DNA from: Ruegeria sp. THAF57
GTDB lineage: Bacteria; Pseudomonadota; Alphaproteobacteria; Rhodobacterales; Rhodobacteraceae
NCBI RefSeq assembly: GCF_903914075.1
Contig: NZ_CAIWNQ010000002.1
Location: 372,001-436,000 of the forward strand
Direction: 5' to 3'
DNA: 64,000 bases
Each line of letters opens with the position of its first letter. The stretch's first letter is position 1. A program made the translations under genes and the position numbers. Below are positions 60,342-64,000 of the stretch, piece by piece. The notes beneath the pieces are model-generated. The model worked only from the letters and a program-made list of their open reading frames with translations, was not told the origin of the DNA and ran no database searches.

Positions 60342-63137
60342 TTAATGCGCCTCGGCCCAGTTGGCACCCTGCCCGGCATCGACACTCAGCTTAACGTCCA
60401 GCTTCACCGCCGGGTCAGACGCGCCCTCCATTACGTCGCGCGCAATACCGATCACTTGATCCACCGCATCCTCGGCCACTTCGAACAGCAATTCGTCATG
60501 CACCTGCAACAACATCTTGGCGGGCAGCCCGTGGATCGCATCCGGCATCCGCACCATCGCGCGCCGGATCACATCCGCCGCTGTCCCCTGAATCGGCGCG
60601 TTGATCGCCGCCCGGCGCGAAAACCCAGCATGCGGCCCCTTGGCGTTGATCTCGGGCGTGTGGATCTTGCGGCCAAACAGCGTCTGCACATACCCATGCT
60701 CTTTGGCGAAAGCGACGGTGTCGTCCATATAGGCTCTGATACCTGGGAAACGCTCGAAATAGCGGTCGATAAAGCCCTGCGCCTCGGCCCGTGGAATGCG
60801 CAGGTTACGCGCCAGACCAAAGCCTGAAATCCCGTAGATCACACCAAAATTGATAGCCTTGGCCTGACGGCGAATATCCGGCGTCATCTCGTTCAATGGC
60901 ACATCGAACATCTCGGATGCGGTCATGGCGTGAATGTCCAACCCGTCCGAGAATGCCTGTTTCAACGCCGGGATATCCGCGATATGGGCCAAAATCCGCA
61001 GTTCGATCTGGCTATAGTCGAGGCTGACCATCACGTTACCCGGCTCGGCGATAAACGCCTCACGAATGCGGCGGCCTTCTTCGGTGCGCACCGGGATGTT
61101 TTGCAGGTTTGGATCGGTCGAGGCCAGACGGCCCGTGTTCGCCCCCGTGATTGAATAAGACGTATGTACCCGGCCCGTATCGGGATTGATATGGGTTTGC
61201 AGCGCATCCGTATAGGTCGATTTCAGCTTGGAAAGTTGCCGCCAGTCCAGCACGCGGCGGGGCAACTCATGCTCGGTTGCGAGGTCTTCCAGAATATCGG
61301 CCCCGGTCGAATACTTCCCGGTCTTACCCTTCTTGCCGCCCTCAAGCCCCATCTTGTCGAAGAGAATCTCACCCAGTTGCGCGGGCGAGCCGACATTGAA
61401 ATTCTCACCGGCCAACTCGTGAATATCAGCCTCTAACCCAGCCATTTTCTGTGCAAAGGCGTTGGACATGCGGCTGAGGACGTCGCGGTCCACCTTGATC
61501 CCGTGCATCTCCATTTCCTTGAGGACCGGCACCAGAGGGCGTTCGAGTGTCTCATAGACAGTCGCCACCTGCACCTGATGCAGTTGCGGCTTGAACAGTT
61601 TCCACAGGCGTAGCGTGATATCCGCATCCTCGGCGGCATAGGCGGTGGCCTCATCAATCGGCACCTTGTCGAAGGTGATGGCCGACTTGCCGGACCCCAG
61701 CAGCGGTTTGATCGGAAACGGTGTGTGATTTAGATAGCGTTCTGACAGAGTATCCATGCCATGCCCATGCTCGCCCCCATGCATCGCATAAGACATCAGC
61801 ATCGTGTCGTCGATCGGCGCCACTTCCACACCATAGCGCGCGAAAATCTTGGCGTCATACTTCATGTTCTGCCCGATCTTCAGGATCGACGGGTCCTGAA
61901 GCATCGGTTTCAGCAGGGTTAAAGCCGCATCCAGTGGCATCTGCCCCTCGGCCAGCGTATCGGACCCGAACAGATCATCTGCATCCCCATCGCGGTGAGT
62001 CAGCGGGATATAACAAGCCTCACCCGCCTCAACACACAGCGAAATGCCCACCAGATCGGCGATCATCTCGTTCAGACCGGTGGTCTCGGTATCGACAGCG
62101 ACCCAGCCGGTTTCATAGGCCCGGTCGATCCACACCTGCAGCGCTGCTGCATCCCGAACGCACTCGTATTTCGCGGCGTCAAAGGGGATATCCTCGGCCT
62201 CAGATACAACCTCGGGCGCGGGCGCATCGGCGATCACTGGGGCCTCGGCCCCCAGCTTGTCGGCAATGCGTTTGGTAAGGGTGCGGAACTCCATATCCGC
62301 CAGAAAACCCAGCAGCGTGTCCGGCTCGGGGTCTTTCACTTCAAGATCGTCCAGCGTGAAGTCCAACGGGGTGTTTTCGTCCAACTGCACCAGCTTTTTC
62401 GACAGCTCAATCTGGTCGCGCTTTTCGATCAGAGTCTGGCGGCGTTTGGGCTGCTTGATCTCTTCCGCGCGGTCCAGCAGCGTTTCCAGATCGCCATATT
62501 CGTTGATCAACAGGGCCGCCGTCTTGACCCCAATGCCCGGCGCGCCCGGCACGTTATCCACACTGTCGCCTGCCAGCGCCTGCACATCGACCACCCGTTC
62601 GGGGCCGACGCCGAATTTCTCGAACACACCATCACGGTCGATGCGTTTATTCTTCATCGCGTCCAGCATTTCCACGCCACCGCCGACCAGCTGCATCAGG
62701 TCCTTGTCCGAACTGACAATCGTCACGCGCCCACCCGCGTCACGCGCCTGAACAGCCAGCGTGGCGATGATGTCGTCCGCCTCATAGCCTTCAAGCTCTT
62801 TGCAGGCGATGTTGAAGGCGCGGGTCGCCTCGCGGGTCAGGGGCATCTGTGGCCGTAGATCCTCGGGCATCGCCTCGCGGTTGGCTTTGTACAGGTCATA
62901 AAGATCATTGCGGAACGTGTGCGAGCCCTTGTCGAAAATCACCGCCACATGGGTCGGCGCGTCGGGTCCGGCGTTCCCCTCGACATATTTCTGCAGCATA
63001 TTGCAGAACCCCGAAACGGCGCCGATCGGCAGCCCATCGGATTTTCGCGTCAGCGGGGGCAGAGCGTGATAGGCCCTGAAAATAAAGGCCGATCCGTCGA
63101 TCAGATGCAGGTGACATCCTTTTCCGAAATTGCTCAT
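60342..63137 (-). CDS. polA: DNA polymerase I
   Basis: 931 residues, GGGAG before the ATG. The 5'-3' exonuclease/FEN domain (about 1-290) has HLIDGSAFIFRAYHALPPLT and GYEADDIIATLA. A 3'-5' exonuclease-like domain (about 320-520) keeps the catalytic VAVDTETTGLNE acids. The polymerase domain has motif A VSLDYSQIELRILAHI, motif B RRQAKAINFGVIYGISGFGLA and motif C LQVHDELLFEV. It fills gaps and removes primers in repair and replication. Confidence 0.97.
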   Translation of the reverse strand: MSNFGKGCHLHLIDGSAFIFRAYHALPPLTRKSDGLPIGAVSGFCNMLQKYVEGNAGPDAPTHVAVIFDKGSHTFRNDLYDLYKANREAMPEDLRPQMPLTREATRAFNIACKELEGYEADDIIATLAVQARDAGGRVTIVSSDKDLMQLVGGGVEMLDAMKNKRIDRDGVFEKFGVGPERVVDVQALAGDSVDNVPGAPGIGVKTAALLINEYGDLETLLDRAEEIKQPKRRQTLIEKRDQIELSKKLVQLDENTPLDFTLDDLEVKDPEPDTLLGFLADMEFRTLTKRIADKLGAEAPVIADAPAPEVVSEAEDIPFDAAKYECVRDAAALQVWIDRAYETGWVAVDTETTGLNEMIADLVGISLCVEAGEACYIPLTHRDGDADDLFGSDTLAEGQMPLDAALTLLKPMLQDPSILKIGQNMKYDAKIFARYGVEVAPIDDTMLMSYAMHGGEHGHGMDTLSERYLNHTPFPIKPLLGSGKSAITFDKVPIDEATAYAAEDADITLRLWKLFKPQLHQVQVATVYETLERPLVPVLKEMEMHGIKVDRDVLSRMSNAFAQKMAGLEADIHELAGENFNVGSPAQLGEILFDKMGLEGGKKGKTGKYSTGADILEDLATEHELPRRVLDWRQLSKLKSTYTDALQTHINPDTGRVHTSYSITGANTGRLASTDPNLQNIPVRTEEGRRIREAFIAEPGNVMVSLDYSQIELRILAHIADIPALKQAFSDGLDIHAMTASEMFDVPLNEMTPDIRRQAKAINFGVIYGISGFGLARNLRIPRAEAQGFIDRYFERFPGIRAYMDDTVAFAKEHGYVQTLFGRKIHTPEINAKGPHAGFSRRAAINAPIQGTAADVIRRAMVRMPDAIHGLPAKMLLQVHDELLFEVAEDAVDQVIGIARDVMEGASDPAVKLDVKLSVDAGQGANWAEAH

Positions 63138-63207
63138 GCGCGCTCTCCCTGTCGGTCAGGGATGGTTCTGCCACAGGGCTGCGCGCGTGACCAGTCAGGA
63201 ACGCGGC

Positions 63208-63678
63208 TTATCCACCAAACAGACCGCTGAAGACGTCCGAGAAACTGTTCAGCAGCGCCATGATAACCAACACACCGAGGAAGGCGAAAAATGCAAAGGC
63301 AAAGAACTGGAACAGGATCGCGCCCACGCCAATGGCAACGCCTGCAATAGCGGGGCGTCTCTTTTCGTGGCGCAGGATACCAACAACGGACAACACAATT
63401 GCCAGCCCGCCCAACATGGCGACCCCGATACGCAGGAAATCGTCCAGATCACGGGTCGGCGCAACCGGTTCGGGCTGCTCAAGCCCGGCCGCGGCGCGCA
63501 GCGTGGATTTACCGATCTCGGCCGCCAATTCTCCCAAGGAAACCCCGGTGGATTGCTGCGGCGCGAACGGTCCTGCCCAGAACACAAAGAGAGCTGCAAA
63601 AAGCGCAATCGACGCGAGGCTAAATCCTGTCCAACCAAAAACAGGATTTGCTGTGTCAGTAGCGTGAAGGTCTGTCAT
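63208..63678 (-). CDS. Unknown membrane protein downstream of the zinc-finger gene
   Basis: 156 residues from the ATG at 63678; a GTG three codons earlier (63687) is also possible. There are four hydrophobic stretches: SLASIALFAALFVFWAGPF, RIGVAMLGGLAIVLSVVGIL, AIAGVAIGVGAILFQFFAFAF and FFAFLGVLVIMALL. A Gln/Pro/Glu-rich loop lies after the first. I recognise no family. It is separated from polA by about 70 bases and likely has its own transcript. Confidence 0.78.
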   Translation of the reverse strand: MTDLHATDTANPVFGWTGFSLASIALFAALFVFWAGPFAPQQSTGVSLGELAAEIGKSTLRAAAGLEQPEPVAPTRDLDDFLRIGVAMLGGLAIVLSVVGILRHEKRRPAIAGVAIGVGAILFQFFAFAFFAFLGVLVIMALLNSFSDVFSGLFGG

Positions 63679-63714
63679 CACTCTCACCGGGCTGGTTGCG
63701 ATTGAGCCTTAGCA

Positions 63715-63741
63715 CAAAAAACGCGGCGAGATTTTGGCGTT
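63715..63741 (-). terminator. Weak terminator after the zinc-finger gene
   Basis: On the minus strand AACGC pairs with GCGTT (5 bp) and is followed by TTTTG. It lies about 20 bases past the zinc-finger gene stop. The stem is short and the call is tentative. Confidence 0.45.
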
Positions 63742-63759
63742 CACCCTTTGAAAAGGCGA

Positions 63760-63936
63760 TCAGCCCTGATCTGTGCCCTTCAGGACATATTTGCAATCGC
63801 AATAGGGGCATTCGACCCAACCGGTATCCTCGGGGATTTGCAGCCACACGCGCGGATGGCCCAACGCGCCTTCGCCGCCGTCACAGGCAACTCGGGTGGT
63901 TTCCACGATCTTGGTTTCCGGCGCTTCGATGGTCAC
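63760..63936 (-). CDS. Zinc-finger (zf-CHCC) domain protein
   Basis: 58 residues if the GTG at 63936 is the start, which has GAAGGA 9 bases upstream; the frame stays open to the window edge, so a longer form is possible. The CHCC pattern is complete: Cys in [14 protein letters not shown], His in [10 protein letters not shown], and the Cys pair in [12 protein letters not shown], ending [10 protein letters not shown]. The family is related to the NDUFS6-type zinc-binding subunit of complex I and is found as stand-alone proteins in alphaproteobacteria. Zinc binding is inferred from the motif. Confidence 0.85.
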   Translation of the reverse strand: MTIEAPETKIVETTRVACDGGEGALGHPRVWLQIPEDTGWVECPYCDCKYVLKGTDQG

Positions 63937-64000
63937 GGCTGGCGATCCTTCTTCGGTTGTCGGCCTCGCGGGGCATGTGTGACTGCGTTTATGAGCGATG

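Overview
The window is a chromosomal segment of an alphaproteobacterium, most likely of the Roseobacter/Rhodobacteraceae group. This rests on gene content and organisation: an mlaA-mlaC pair, a roseobacter-style flagellar block, betaine and dimethylglycine catabolism, GC-rich codon use, and a recurrent rhodobacteral intergenic motif near 39.35 kb. No rRNA, tRNA, CRISPR array, prophage or insertion sequence was seen. No gene-free gap exceeds 300 bp; the longest (40.62-40.88 kb) holds a candidate micro-ORF or small RNA.

Layout. 0-1 kb: end of mlaA and complete mlaC. 1-7.5 kb: a Gts-type glucose ABC importer (gtsABCD, minus strand) divergent from a response regulator/histidine kinase pair. The shared promoter holds four hexamers at multiples of 10 bp. 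7.5-15.5 kb: part of a flagellar cluster, with fliP, fliN, a fliH-like gene and fliF on one strand and fliL, an unknown gene, a motE-like gene, motA and a large secreted TPR-like protein on the other. The block stops abruptly at 15.5 kb. 15.5-21 kb: an MmgE/PrpD protein, a dimethylglycine-dehydrogenase-type flavoprotein and betB, behind a BetI-like palindrome. 21-25.6 kb: a small repeat protein, an ion channel, trhO, and the NAD salvage genes pncA and pncB with an unknown tail-anchored protein between them.

25.6-33.1 kb is the most unusual part. A family-5 (peptide-type) ABC importer operon reads binding protein, pentameric ligand-gated ion channel, two permeases, double ATPase, aldehyde dehydrogenase. 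A neurotransmitter-receptor-type channel inside a solute-import operon suggests channel and importer share a ligand.

33-48 kb is mostly housekeeping: panBC, glpK, smpB, idi, a cytochrome c, a P1 peptidase, an SDR, arfB, a queuosine-precursor transporter, a phytase-like esterase, mepA, an MFS exporter, yggT, recQ and yaaA. 48-57.5 kb: a VOC protein, an orphan hybrid kinase, and a translationally coupled MoxR-DUF58-DUF4159-membrane protein operon. 57.5-64 kb: a DUF1285 protein, a DMT transporter, hyi, a DUF2798 protein, polA, a membrane protein and a zf-CHCC zinc-finger gene whose 5' side lies at the window edge.

All assignments come from reading the sequence against remembered family features. 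No database search was run.
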